DNA from: Ancylobacter vacuolatus
Lineage (GTDB): Bacteria; Pseudomonadota; Alphaproteobacteria; Rhizobiales; Xanthobacteraceae
Assembly: GCF_030813595.1 (NCBI RefSeq)
Contig: NZ_JAUSUH010000011.1
Span: forward strand, 158,449 to 222,448
Direction of reading: 5' to 3'
DNA: 64,000 bases
Below, one piece after another: positions 36,231 through 43,300 of the stretch. The notes below the pieces were generated by a model. That model saw only the letters and a program-made list of their open reading frames with translations. It was not told where the DNA came from and did no database searches. Each line of letters opens with the position of its first letter. Position 1 is the first letter of the stretch. The translations under genes were made by a program, and so were the position numbers.

Positions 36231-36951
36231 GGTCCCACTCCAGTTTCCAGTCGCCACCCTCCACCGGGCGCCCGCCCTCGCCGCCGCGATGGCGCAGCAG
36301 GGTCGCGCAGAAGGAAGGTGCCCCCGGCGCGTCGCCCGCCAGCGGGGTCGAGGCGGCGGGCGCCACCCGCCAGCGCGTTGCGACCGCCGTGGCGGCGGGT
36401 TGCGGGGCGCCATGCAGCAGGAAGCTCGTCACCCCCGAGGCGGCCGCCCGCAAGGCGAGACGCCGCGTCGCGGTAAGGTCGAGCGCCTTCGGTGTGCCCC
36501 ATATCTCGATGATCAGCGCACCAAGGCCGGCGCAGCACACCGCATCGCCAGCCGCCCGCAGCGCTTCCGCGCCGTCGCGCGCCCGCACCAGGATGAGGCG
36601 CGCCGGGTCCAGGCCGAGCGCGGTGAGACCCGGCGCGTCGAGGCGGCCGAACTCGGCCTCCGCCATGTCCTGGCGCACCCATAGAAGCGGGCGCCTCTCC
36701 CCGGCCGTGCCAGGGCGCGCGGCACGCAGCGCCAGCGCCAGCGCGAAGCCGGTGGCGGCCGGCATGTCGGCACTCGCCGCCGCCTGCACCTCATGCAGGG
36801 CGCCACGGGCAAGGCGCACGCCGCCCGCCTCCGGTCCGGCGGCACCGAGGCAGAAGGACTGTTCGACGCCGGGCAGACGCGCCGCCTCCAGCCCGGCGAG
36901 CATCTGCCTCAGCGCCGCCACATCGCGGATCGTGTCCATGGGAACGCTCAT
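36097..36951 (-). CDS. imuA: ImuA, SOS mutasome RecA-like component
   Basis: 284 residues, RecA/SulA-like fold: GVRLARGALHEVQAAASADMPAATGFALALALRA is the ImuA signature, followed by RRPLLWVRQDMAEAEFGRLDAPGL. ImuA binds ImuB and RecA and is required for damage-induced mutagenesis. It is the first gene of imuA-imuB-dnaE2. The ATG at 36951 starts MSVPMDTIRD; a second ATG at 36939 is possible. Neither has a strong ribosome site. A LexA box begins five bases upstream of the start codon. Confidence 0.92.
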   Translation of the reverse strand: MSVPMDTIRDVAALRQMLAGLEAARLPGVEQSFCLGAAGPEAGGVRLARGALHEVQAAASADMPAATGFALALALRAARPGTAGERRPLLWVRQDMAEAEFGRLDAPGLTALGLDPARLILVRARDGAEALRAAGDAVCCAGLGALIIEIWGTPKALDLTATRRLALRAAASGVTSFLLHGAPQPAATAVATRWRVAPAASTPLAGDAPGAPSFCATLLRHRGGEGGRPVEGGDWKLEWDHAACTFRDLDPLSRTVVPVPAGRPDRAAAPEARRGTVVALRRTG

Positions 36952-36955
36952 TATT

Positions 36956-36970
36956 GTTCATGATTTGTTC
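36956..36970. promoter_or_regulatory. LexA (SOS) box of the imuA-imuB-dnaE2 operon
   Basis: GTTC-ATGATTT-GTTC is an exact match to the alphaproteobacterial LexA site GTTC-N7-GTTC. It ends five bases before the imuA ATG on the minus strand, so repressor would cover the start region. Confidence 0.88.
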
Positions 36971-37019
36971 CCTTAAAACGACTCCATCCGCGCCGAGAGT
37001 CAAGCCGTCTGTGGGAGAC

Positions 37020-37460
37020 TCACCCCTGCTTCGGGGTTTCCCCCGGCCGCGCCGCGCGAAACGTCCACAGCGCGTTGCCGGCATAGTGCCAGAGCACCAG
37101 CAGGCCGGTGACGAGGATCTGTGCCGGCAGATAGGGCGCGCCGAGAGGGCCGGTGAGCAGCACCATCAGCAGCGCGTTCAGCCCCAGCCCGACGCCGGCC
37201 ACGGTGAAGAATTTCGCCAGCGCCTCGCGGTGCGGCGTCGAGGAGCGGAACACCAGGCGCCGGCCGAGCTGGTAGTTCACCAGCCCACCGACCACGAAGC
37301 CGGCGCAGGAACCCGCCACCGGCCCGGCCAGGCCGCCCTGCACGAGGGCGATGAGAACGGCGTATTGCGCCAGCGTGCCGACGCTGCCAAGGGCGGCGAA
37401 GAGCAGGATGTGGCGCCCCCGCGCGGCAAGCGCCGCCCACCGCATGGCCGCCTCGTTCAT
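37020..37460 (-). CDS. GtrA-family polyisoprenyl-linked sugar flippase
   Basis: 146 residues with four membrane helices: FAALGSVGTLAQYAVLIALVQGG, AGFVVGGLVNYQLGRRLVFRS (the GtrA signature with NYxxxRxxVF), LNALLMVLLTG and ILVTGLLVLWHYAGNALWTFR. GtrA proteins are proposed to flip undecaprenyl-phosphate-sugar across the inner membrane for the partner GT-C transferase. The ATG at 37460 is preceded by AGAGGC. It is last in a three-gene cassette behind the GT-C and GtrB-like genes; the 3' end of the GT-C gene and this start flank a 15-bp tandem repeat. Confidence 0.88.
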   Translation of the reverse strand: MNEAAMRWAALAARGRHILLFAALGSVGTLAQYAVLIALVQGGLAGPVAGSCAGFVVGGLVNYQLGRRLVFRSSTPHREALAKFFTVAGVGLGLNALLMVLLTGPLGAPYLPAQILVTGLLVLWHYAGNALWTFRAARPGETPKQG

Positions 37461-37469
37461 GCGCCGCCT

Positions 37470-37514
37470 CTCATGGCCCGGCCTCTTACGGCTTGGCCTC
37501 TCATGGCTTGGCCT
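37470..37514. repeat. Three 15-bp tandem units across the GT-C stop codon
   Basis: Units at 37470-37484, 37485-37499 and 37500-37514 share the pattern CTCATGGCTTGGCCT with a few changes. Read on the minus strand, each unit has a stop codon (TGA, TAA, TGA) in the same frame. The first stop met is the end of the GT-C gene. Confidence 0.85.
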
Positions 37515-39258
37515 TGGCGACCTGTGGCCCCGTTCCCTGCGGCGATCCGCCCCCGTTCTGCGAGACCTCCGGGGCGTCGAGGTCCGGCCCGTCATCGTCC
37601 TGGTCCGGCACCTCCACCGGCATGTGCCGCAGGCGCTGGTCTCGAGCCGAGGCAAAGGCGAGGCCCATCCGGCTCACCGTCGCATAAGGCAGGCCCGGCG
37701 CCGCGTCACAGCCGACATTGAGGGCGGTGAGGATGAAATCGGCATCCTCCCAGTCCTCCACCGCTTCGAAATTAGGGCCAAGATAGGTCAGCACCTGCAC
37801 GTCCTCCGCGCAGACCGAGACCTTGTAGGGATGGGCCGGCGGCTTTTCGCGCTCCACGCCATGGCGCAGCATCAGCGCCGCCTCGCGCAGGCTGGCGGAC
37901 CAGTAATCGCCCTCGAAGCGCCCCCAGGCCCCCGGCGTGCCGCCGACGATCTGGTTATAGGCGACATATTCGTAAGGGTGCAGCCGCCACAGAACCGAGG
38001 CGTTGAACAGGAACAGCCCCAGCGCCGCGAGCGCGAAGCCCGCCCCCGCAAGGCGCGCGCGCTGGTGTAGCGCCCGCCAGGCGCCTACCAGCCCGAGCGC
38101 CGCCAGCACCGTCACCGGCGGCAGCACGAACAGGAAATGCCGGATGCCGTTGTAAAGCGGGGGATCGGTCAGGACGGCAACGGCGATCGGCACCAGGATC
38201 GCCAGCGCCAGCGGCAGATAGGTGAGCATCGACGCGGCAAGCATCCGGTGCGACGAAAGGCCGGTCTCCACACGCGACGCGCGCACGCGCTTCCCCAGAG
38301 CCAGAACCACCAGCACCAGCGCCGCCACGAGGCCAAGCAGCGTCACCTCCGGTAGCTTGATGACGAGATATTCCGGCATATAGATCGACGGCAGCTGGTC
38401 GATCGGCAACAGCTGGCCATTGAACAGCGTCTTGAGGTCGAAGCTGAAATGGCTGAACGCCCCCATCGCCTTGAACAGGTTGGTCGGCGGCAGCACCGAC
38501 CACGGCCAGGTCACGGCCATGAGCACGAGGGCGATAAGGCCAGCAACCATCAGCCGCGGCAGCAGAAGCAGCGGCAGGCGTACATCGCGCAGCAGCACCA
38601 TTGCCGCCCCGATCGTCAGCACGAAATATAGGACCGCGAACACCCCGCCCACCCGCAGACCGAGCGCGCAGCCCACCGCGACGCCGAGCCCGAGCACGGT
38701 GCGCCAGCGCGGCACGGCCGGCATTTCGCCCGCTAAGGCGGTGATAAAATAGAGGCTCCACACCATGGCGGCGGCAAAGGGCACGTCCTTGGTGTGGGTG
38801 AACATCGCCCCGCCATACATGCCGGTAAAAGCCAGCAGCAGCACCGCCACCACCCCTGAGCCCTCGCCGCCGAGAAGCTTTGCCAGCCGCCAGGTGCCGA
38901 TCAGGCCGACAAAGCCGAAGCCGGCGGAGAGCAGGTGGCGCCACTCATAGAGCGGCAGCGGGACATAAGGCTCGAGCCCGGCCGCGATTAGGTCGAACAG
39001 GCCGCCATAGAGATAGAGGTTGATGTAATGGAAGGCCCGGTCATCGGTAAATCCGCTCGCATACCAAGCCAGCAGCAGCTGGCCATAGGTATGCTGCACC
39101 GGCTCATCATTGCTGATGCCGTAGTCGCGGAAGGTCAGCACGATGAACGCCACTACCGCCGCAAAAACGGCGAGGCTGGCGAGGCGCACGAGCGGGAGGG
39201 AGTGCCAGCGCAGGGCCGAGGGCTGGGCTGCGCGAAGGCGGGAGGAGGCGAGGCTCAC
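37501..39258 (-). CDS. GT-C-type integral membrane glycosyltransferase
   Basis: 585 residues with about ten membrane helices and large periplasmic loops. The first loop after helix 1 has YGISNDEPVQHTYGQLLLAWY, an acidic pair typical of GT-C catalytic loops (ArnT/PMT-like), and HTKDVPFAAAMVWSLYF follows. It would transfer a sugar from a polyisoprenyl carrier to an envelope acceptor in the periplasm; sugar and acceptor are unknown. The GTG start at 39258 overlaps the gtrB-like stop (GTGA), so translation is coupled. Its 3' end lies in a tandem repeat. Confidence 0.85.
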   Translation of the reverse strand: MSLASSRLRAAQPSALRWHSLPLVRLASLAVFAAVVAFIVLTFRDYGISNDEPVQHTYGQLLLAWYASGFTDDRAFHYINLYLYGGLFDLIAAGLEPYVPLPLYEWRHLLSAGFGFVGLIGTWRLAKLLGGEGSGVVAVLLLAFTGMYGGAMFTHTKDVPFAAAMVWSLYFITALAGEMPAVPRWRTVLGLGVAVGCALGLRVGGVFAVLYFVLTIGAAMVLLRDVRLPLLLLPRLMVAGLIALVLMAVTWPWSVLPPTNLFKAMGAFSHFSFDLKTLFNGQLLPIDQLPSIYMPEYLVIKLPEVTLLGLVAALVLVVLALGKRVRASRVETGLSSHRMLAASMLTYLPLALAILVPIAVAVLTDPPLYNGIRHFLFVLPPVTVLAALGLVGAWRALHQRARLAGAGFALAALGLFLFNASVLWRLHPYEYVAYNQIVGGTPGAWGRFEGDYWSASLREAALMLRHGVEREKPPAHPYKVSVCAEDVQVLTYLGPNFEAVEDWEDADFILTALNVGCDAAPGLPYATVSRMGLAFASARDQRLRHMPVEVPDQDDDGPDLDAPEVSQNGGGSPQGTGPQVAKAKP

Positions 39259-40292
39259 GGAGCAAAGCCCTCGGGGACCAGCGCCGGCGCCTGCCGCATC
39301 TCAGCCTGGAGCGAGGCAGCCGGGAGCGCGGCGGGCGGTGCGAAGCCGATCTCATCGGCAATGAGGTAGAGCGGCCGGCGCTTCACCTCGGTGAAGATGC
39401 GCCCGACATATTCGCCGATGACGCCGAGGCTGATGAGCTGCACGCCGGAAACGAACAGCATGCTGACCATGATGGTGGGGAAGCCGGGCGTCCGCACGCC
39501 GAACACCAGCGCCTCACCCAGCAGATAAAGCCCGTACAGGCCCGACAGCCCGGCCAGCATCACGCCGGCCAGCGACCATACCCTCAGCGGCACCATGGAG
39601 AAGGAGGACAGCCCGTCAATGGCGTAGCGCAGCAGGCGCAGCGTGTTGAACGAGCTCTCGCCGCCGGCGCGCTCGGCCACCTCGAAGTCGACCTCCTCCT
39701 GGCGGAAACCGACCCAGCTGGTGATGCCCTTCATGAAGCGGTTGCGCTCGGGCAGGGCATTGATGGCGTCGACAACGCGGCGGTCGAACAGGCGAAAATC
39801 GCCCGCCCCTTCCGGAATGTCGACCTCGCACAGCGCGTGGAAAAAATGGTAGAAGCCGCGCGAGAACAGCCGCCGCGCCAGCGGGTCGGTGCGGCGCGAC
39901 CGGCGCACCGCCGTCACCATCTGGGCGCCGCCGCGCCAGCGCTCGATCATCTCGGGGATGACCTCCGGCGGATGCTGTAGATCGGCATCCATCAGCACCA
40001 CGATATCGCCGACTGCCGCCCGTAGGCCGGCCGCCATCGCCGATTCCTTGCCGAAATTGCGGGCGAAGCGCAGCGCCTTGATGCTGGGATCACGCGCGCC
40101 GAGCGCCGCCAGCAAATCGAAGCTGTCGTCGCGGCTGCCATCGTCGACAAAGACGAACTCCCGCCGCAGGCCGGGATAGGCGTCGAGCGTCGCGCACAGG
40201 CGCGCGTGAAGCGCCGCCAGGCACCCCGCCTCATTATACACCGGCACCACGATCGAGATCAGGCCCGGCCATTTTTCAGAAGCTGTCGTCAT
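39255..40292 (-). CDS. GtrB/ArnC-like polyisoprenyl-phosphate glycosyltransferase
   Basis: 345 residues. The N-terminal GT-2 domain has SIVVPVYNEAG, FVFVDDGSRDDS and VLMDADLQHPPE (nucleotide-sugar/metal aspartates). The C-terminus has two membrane helices (RVWSLAGVMLAGLSGLYGLYLL and MLFVSGVQLISLGVIGEYVGRIFTEVKRRPLY), the GtrB arrangement. It loads a sugar onto undecaprenyl phosphate at the cytosolic face. First gene of the cassette with the GT-C and GtrA-like genes. It is divergent from the HpnK-like gene, with a 19-bp palindrome between. Confidence 0.93.
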   Translation of the reverse strand: MTTASEKWPGLISIVVPVYNEAGCLAALHARLCATLDAYPGLRREFVFVDDGSRDDSFDLLAALGARDPSIKALRFARNFGKESAMAAGLRAAVGDIVVLMDADLQHPPEVIPEMIERWRGGAQMVTAVRRSRRTDPLARRLFSRGFYHFFHALCEVDIPEGAGDFRLFDRRVVDAINALPERNRFMKGITSWVGFRQEEVDFEVAERAGGESSFNTLRLLRYAIDGLSSFSMVPLRVWSLAGVMLAGLSGLYGLYLLGEALVFGVRTPGFPTIMVSMLFVSGVQLISLGVIGEYVGRIFTEVKRRPLYLIADEIGFAPPAALPAASLQAEMRQAPALVPEGFAP

Positions 40293-40347
40293 GATTTCAA
40301 GCTGTTTTTACTTGATTGCAGCCACAGAGGCAGGCGATGTTTACGTC

Positions 40348-40366
40348 AGGTAAGACGCTCTTACCT
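40348..40366. promoter_or_regulatory. 19-bp palindrome in the gtrB / HpnK divergent region
   Basis: AGGTAAGA-CGC-TCTTACCT is a perfect 8-bp inverted repeat with a 3-base spacer, in an AT-rich intergenic stretch between divergent genes. No U-tract follows. It is a good candidate operator for a shared regulator, not identified here. Confidence 0.6.
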
Positions 40367-40459
40367 ATAGTAAAGACACAACCAACTTTCGTGAAGCTTG
40401 CATTGACGTATGAGCCGATTGTGCTCTTTGTTTGTCAGGCAGACATAGAGGGAAACATC

Positions 40460-41332
40460 CTGAAAGCCATCGTCATCTGCGCCGACGATTACGGGCTGAG
40501 CGACGGCGTCAGCGCCGCCATCGAGGACCTGATTGCGCGCGGCCGGCTCTCGGCCACCGGCGCCATGACCGGACTGCCGGGCTGGAAGCGGCGGGCCGCC
40601 GGCCTCAAGGCACTGGTAGCCCGCCATCCTGCCGATATTGGCCTGCATCTCACGCTCACCAGCCAGCGCCCCCTTACCCCCGCGCGCGGACTGGCGCGGG
40701 ACGGCCGCCTGCCGGAGATCGGGCCGCTGGTCCTGCGCGCGCTCGCTGGGGCGCTGCCGCGTGACGCGCTGGCGGAAGAGTTGCGCGCCCAGCTCGACGC
40801 CTTCGAGGATGAATGGGGTGCGCCGCCGGACTTCATCGACGGCCACCAGCATGCCCATGCGCTGCCGGGAATCCGCGAGATCGTCATCGCCGAGATGACG
40901 TTGCGCTATGGCGGGCGCCTGCCGTGGCTGCGCAACTGCACAGAGCCCGCCTCATGGGCTCGCCGGCGCCGGCTCGGCCTGCGCAAGGCGCTGGTTGTCG
41001 GAACCCTCGCCGCCGGCAGCGCCCTGCGGGCCACACGGGCCGGCATCGCCTGCAATGACAGCTTTCGCGGCCTCTATGGCTTCACCTCCGAGCCGCCTTA
41101 TCACGAGGTTTTTCGGGCGAGCCTTGCCGGGCCCGGCGAGCGCGTGCTGGTGCATTGCCATCCCGGTCATGTCGACGCGGAACTGCGCCGGCTCGACCCG
41201 CTGCTGGAGCCGCGCGCGAGGGAATACGCCTATCTCAGCTCCGAGGCCTGCGGCGAGGATCTGGCGGCGGCGGGGCGGCGTCCGGCACGCTTTCGCGACA
41301 CGGGGAGCGTCCCCTCACTCGTGGGGAGCTGA
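40460..41332 (+). CDS. ChbG/HpnK (YdjC-like) carbohydrate or hopanoid deacetylase
   Basis: About 290 residues. AIVICADDYGLSDGVSAAIEDLI gives the metal-binding aspartate pair, ADIGLHLTLTSQRPL and FIDGHQHAHALPGIREIV the histidines, and VLVHCHPGHVD the last conserved block. Relatives deacetylate chito-oligosaccharides or N-acetylated hopanoid intermediates. The start is unclear. The protein family begins at the residue encoded by CTG at 40460, and GAGGG lies seven bases upstream of it. In-frame GTG 40421, ATG 40337 and TTG 40316 would add non-conserved residues. The gene converges on DUF983 with an 18-base overlap. Confidence 0.85.
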   Translation: MKAIVICADDYGLSDGVSAAIEDLIARGRLSATGAMTGLPGWKRRAAGLKALVARHPADIGLHLTLTSQRPLTPARGLARDGRLPEIGPLVLRALAGALPRDALAEELRAQLDAFEDEWGAPPDFIDGHQHAHALPGIREIVIAEMTLRYGGRLPWLRNCTEPASWARRRRLGLRKALVVGTLAAGSALRATRAGIACNDSFRGLYGFTSEPPYHEVFRASLAGPGERVLVHCHPGHVDAELRRLDPLLEPRAREYAYLSSEACGEDLAAAGRRPARFRDTGSVPSLVGS

Positions 41333-41755
41333 CGCAATGTGCGGCGCCTCGTCGGCCATGACGAGGCGCCCTTCCTCGGCCTTGTAGTAGAACTGGCTGG
41401 CCACCATCCAGCCCTTGAGCGGGCGCAGCGGCGGGATACACGTCAGCAGCAGCACCGGCAGGGTGGTGACGAGATGGACCCAATAGGGCACCTGGAACGC
41501 CACCTCCAGCCACAGGCCGAAGATCACCGCCGGCACGCAGACGAAGCAGATGACGAAGAAGGCCGGGCCGTCCGCCGGATCGGCGAAGGAATAGTCGAGG
41601 CCGCAGACATCGCAGCGCGGCGCCAGCTTCAGGAACCCGTCGAACAGCTTGCCCTCGCCACAGCGAGGGCAGCAGGCACGCATGCCACAAGTGAAAGGCG
41701 ACAGCCGGGCATAGGGCCGGTCGGCGACCGGCACGGAAGGCAAGCGGGCGGACAT
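41315..41755 (-). CDS. DUF983 membrane protein with zinc ribbon
   Basis: 146 residues. An N-terminal cytosolic four-cysteine ribbon (CCPRCGEGKLFDGFLKLAPRCDVCGLDY) is followed by two membrane helices (GPAFFVICFVCVPAVIFGLWLEVAF and LVTTLPVLLLTCIPPLRPLKGW). DUF983 proteins are often encoded near cytochrome oxidase genes and their function is not established. The ATG at 41755 (MSARLPSVPVADRPYARLSPF) is family-like. Its 3' end overlaps the HpnK-like gene. Confidence 0.9.
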   Translation of the reverse strand: MSARLPSVPVADRPYARLSPFTCGMRACCPRCGEGKLFDGFLKLAPRCDVCGLDYSFADPADGPAFFVICFVCVPAVIFGLWLEVAFQVPYWVHLVTTLPVLLLTCIPPLRPLKGWMVASQFYYKAEEGRLVMADEAPHIASAPHE

Positions 41756-42002
41756 GGCGGTTCTCCTGCGCGCCAACACTCATGGGCGCTCGCGCGCATC
41801 TCGCGCGCTACATTCAAGAGCTAGTCACGAAAGCATTCAATGTCAATGAAATGATGTATTGTATGCACATTGACTGCATATCGATGCTTCCCCCGAGCGT
41901 TCGGCGCAAAGCCGGTAACGGGAGCGGGTCATTAACCAATTGCGGGCATGTTTCCGGGGATAAACGCCACGGCGATTCGCCGAACACGAGTCCTGAAGTC
42001 GC
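41756..42002. other. AT-rich divergent intergenic region
   Basis: About 250 bases, clearly richer in A/T than its neighbours around 41820-41890. On the minus strand TTGACA (41846-41841) could be a -35 for the DUF983 gene, but the matching -10 (TAGCTC) is poor. I see no gene. Confidence 0.4.
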
Positions 42003-42215
42003 ATGAGTAACGTTGTTCCCTTCCCCGTCCGCGTCGCCGCCCCCGAAAGCGAGGACGCGTTCGACATCGACCTCCTCACCGCCGTCGACGTCGCCATCCG
42101 CGATCTGCGCGACATCGCCTTCCGGCTGCGCGGCGATGCGAGCGGGCAGGAGCAGGCGCATGAGTGCCTCGACATGCTGACTCGCGCGCTGGAGAGCGCC
42201 CGCGCGCAGGGCTGA
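42003..42215 (+). CDS. Small hypothetical protein, 70 residues
   Basis: MSNVVPFPVRVAAPESEDAFDIDLLTAVDVAIRDLRDIAFRLRGDASGQEQAHECLDMLTRALESARAQG. No membrane segment; the second half is helical. The MSNVVPFP-type start is frequent among small alphaproteobacterial hypotheticals. I cannot name a family. It follows an AT-rich intergenic region and ends 25 bases before the convergent ExoD gene stop. Confidence 0.6.
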   Translation: MSNVVPFPVRVAAPESEDAFDIDLLTAVDVAIRDLRDIAFRLRGDASGQEQAHECLDMLTRALESARAQG

Positions 42216-42240
42216 GCCGTCTGAGGGCCGGCCCGATCGC

Positions 42241-42903
42241 TCAGCCGATCAGCTGATGCAGCAGGAACAGCCCGGCCTTGATGAAGGCCCAGATCACACC
42301 CGAGACGACGCCGAGCGAGGCGATGGCCACCGCCATGCCGGCGAGGATCCACACCCCGTCGCGCTCCAGAATGCCGAGCGCCAGAATGCAGATGGCCAGC
42401 GCCGGCAGCATGTTGCCGAGCGGAATCGGCAGCACCAGCACCACCGCCAGCACGAAGCACATCACCCCGACGATATTCTCCGCCGGTGGGTGCGCGAGCA
42501 CGCCGAGGCGCGGGCGCAGCAGCCTTTCAGCCCGCGCCAGCCAGGGCGTCGCCTTGGCGACGAAGGCCGCGAAATCCTTGCGGGCGATGGAACGCCGGGC
42601 AATGATCGGCGGCAGCCAGGGCGACCAGCCGAGCGCGAGCTGGAGGGTGAGGAACACCAGCGGAGCGCCGAGCACCGAGGAGGTGCCGGGCGGGGTCGGC
42701 AGCGCGTTGGGCAGCGCGAAGATCAGCATCAGCGGCCCGAAGGCCCGCTCCTGCATCACCTTCAGCAGATCACCCACCGCGATACGCTCGCGCGTTTCAT
42801 CCGCCGCAATGCCGTTCAGCACCTCGGACAGGCGTAACGCTGCGTCCGGCCCGGCGCTCTGCGGGGCATCGGCACGGTCTTCGGTCGGCGGCGGGGACAG
42901 CAC
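42241..42903 (-). CDS. ExoD-family exopolysaccharide-associated membrane protein
   Basis: 220 residues. LSEVLNGIAADETRERIAVGDLLKVMQERAFGPLMLIFALPNALPTPPGTSSVLGAPLVFLTLQLALG is the ExoD signature, followed by about four membrane helices ending AFIKAGLFLLHQLIG. ExoD mutants of Sinorhizobium make less exopolysaccharide and are alkali-sensitive; the biochemical role is unknown. I chose the GTG at 42903 because GGGAGGAG lies 11 bases upstream; a GTG at 43020 would add a Pro/Arg-rich extension. Confidence 0.88.
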   Translation of the reverse strand: MLSPPPTEDRADAPQSAGPDAALRLSEVLNGIAADETRERIAVGDLLKVMQERAFGPLMLIFALPNALPTPPGTSSVLGAPLVFLTLQLALGWSPWLPPIIARRSIARKDFAAFVAKATPWLARAERLLRPRLGVLAHPPAENIVGVMCFVLAVVLVLPIPLGNMLPALAICILALGILERDGVWILAGMAVAIASLGVVSGVIWAFIKAGLFLLHQLIG

Positions 42904-43084
42904 GGCGGGCGAAACTCCTCCCGGGGGACCTGGAGACCGGACGCGCACCCTGCACGGCTGCGGAACGGGACAAGGGGGTCGCGCACCCAGATCAGGCCCG
43001 CGACGGGACCTTGCCTTCACATAGGGATAGAATGTGACAATAACCAGAAGCGGCGGCCAGAAGCCCGGCTGTGCCTGTCGCCGC

Positions 43085-43177
43085 TCAGGTCCAGCTGAAC
43101 AGGAACGCGCCGACAGCCACGAGCGTGATGACCACCACGGCGATCGAGTGCTTCATCGTCCAGTTGTGCAGCGTCAC
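43085..43177 (-). CDS. Predicted 30-residue single-helix membrane peptide
   Basis: From a GTG at 43177 the frame encodes VTLHNWTMKHSIAVVVITL then VAVGAFLFSWT and a TGA: a short amphipathic head (with an internal Met) and one membrane helix. GAGGGAAG lies about six bases upstream of the GTG. Size and layout resemble small membrane subunits or regulators of respiratory or transport complexes. No partner is evident nearby. The supporting facts are the ribosome site, the clean helix and the gap otherwise being empty. Confidence 0.5.
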   Translation of the reverse strand: MTLHNWTMKHSIAVVVITLVAVGAFLFSWT

Positions 43178-43300
43178 GGCGTCTTCCCTCGTGAATGTCT
43201 CCCAGCTGTGGCGCCTCTCGCGGGCAACGTCAACATCATGTCAGTTGAAGATGTCCGACGAAGCCTCTAGGAAGGCGCCCCTTCCGGCGGGAGCCTGACG

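Noticed and set aside
41814..42161. Minus-strand frame overlapping the 70-residue gene
   Set aside because: It covers the AT-rich intergenic region and has no family resemblance; the plus-strand frame with MSNVVPFP start is more protein-like.
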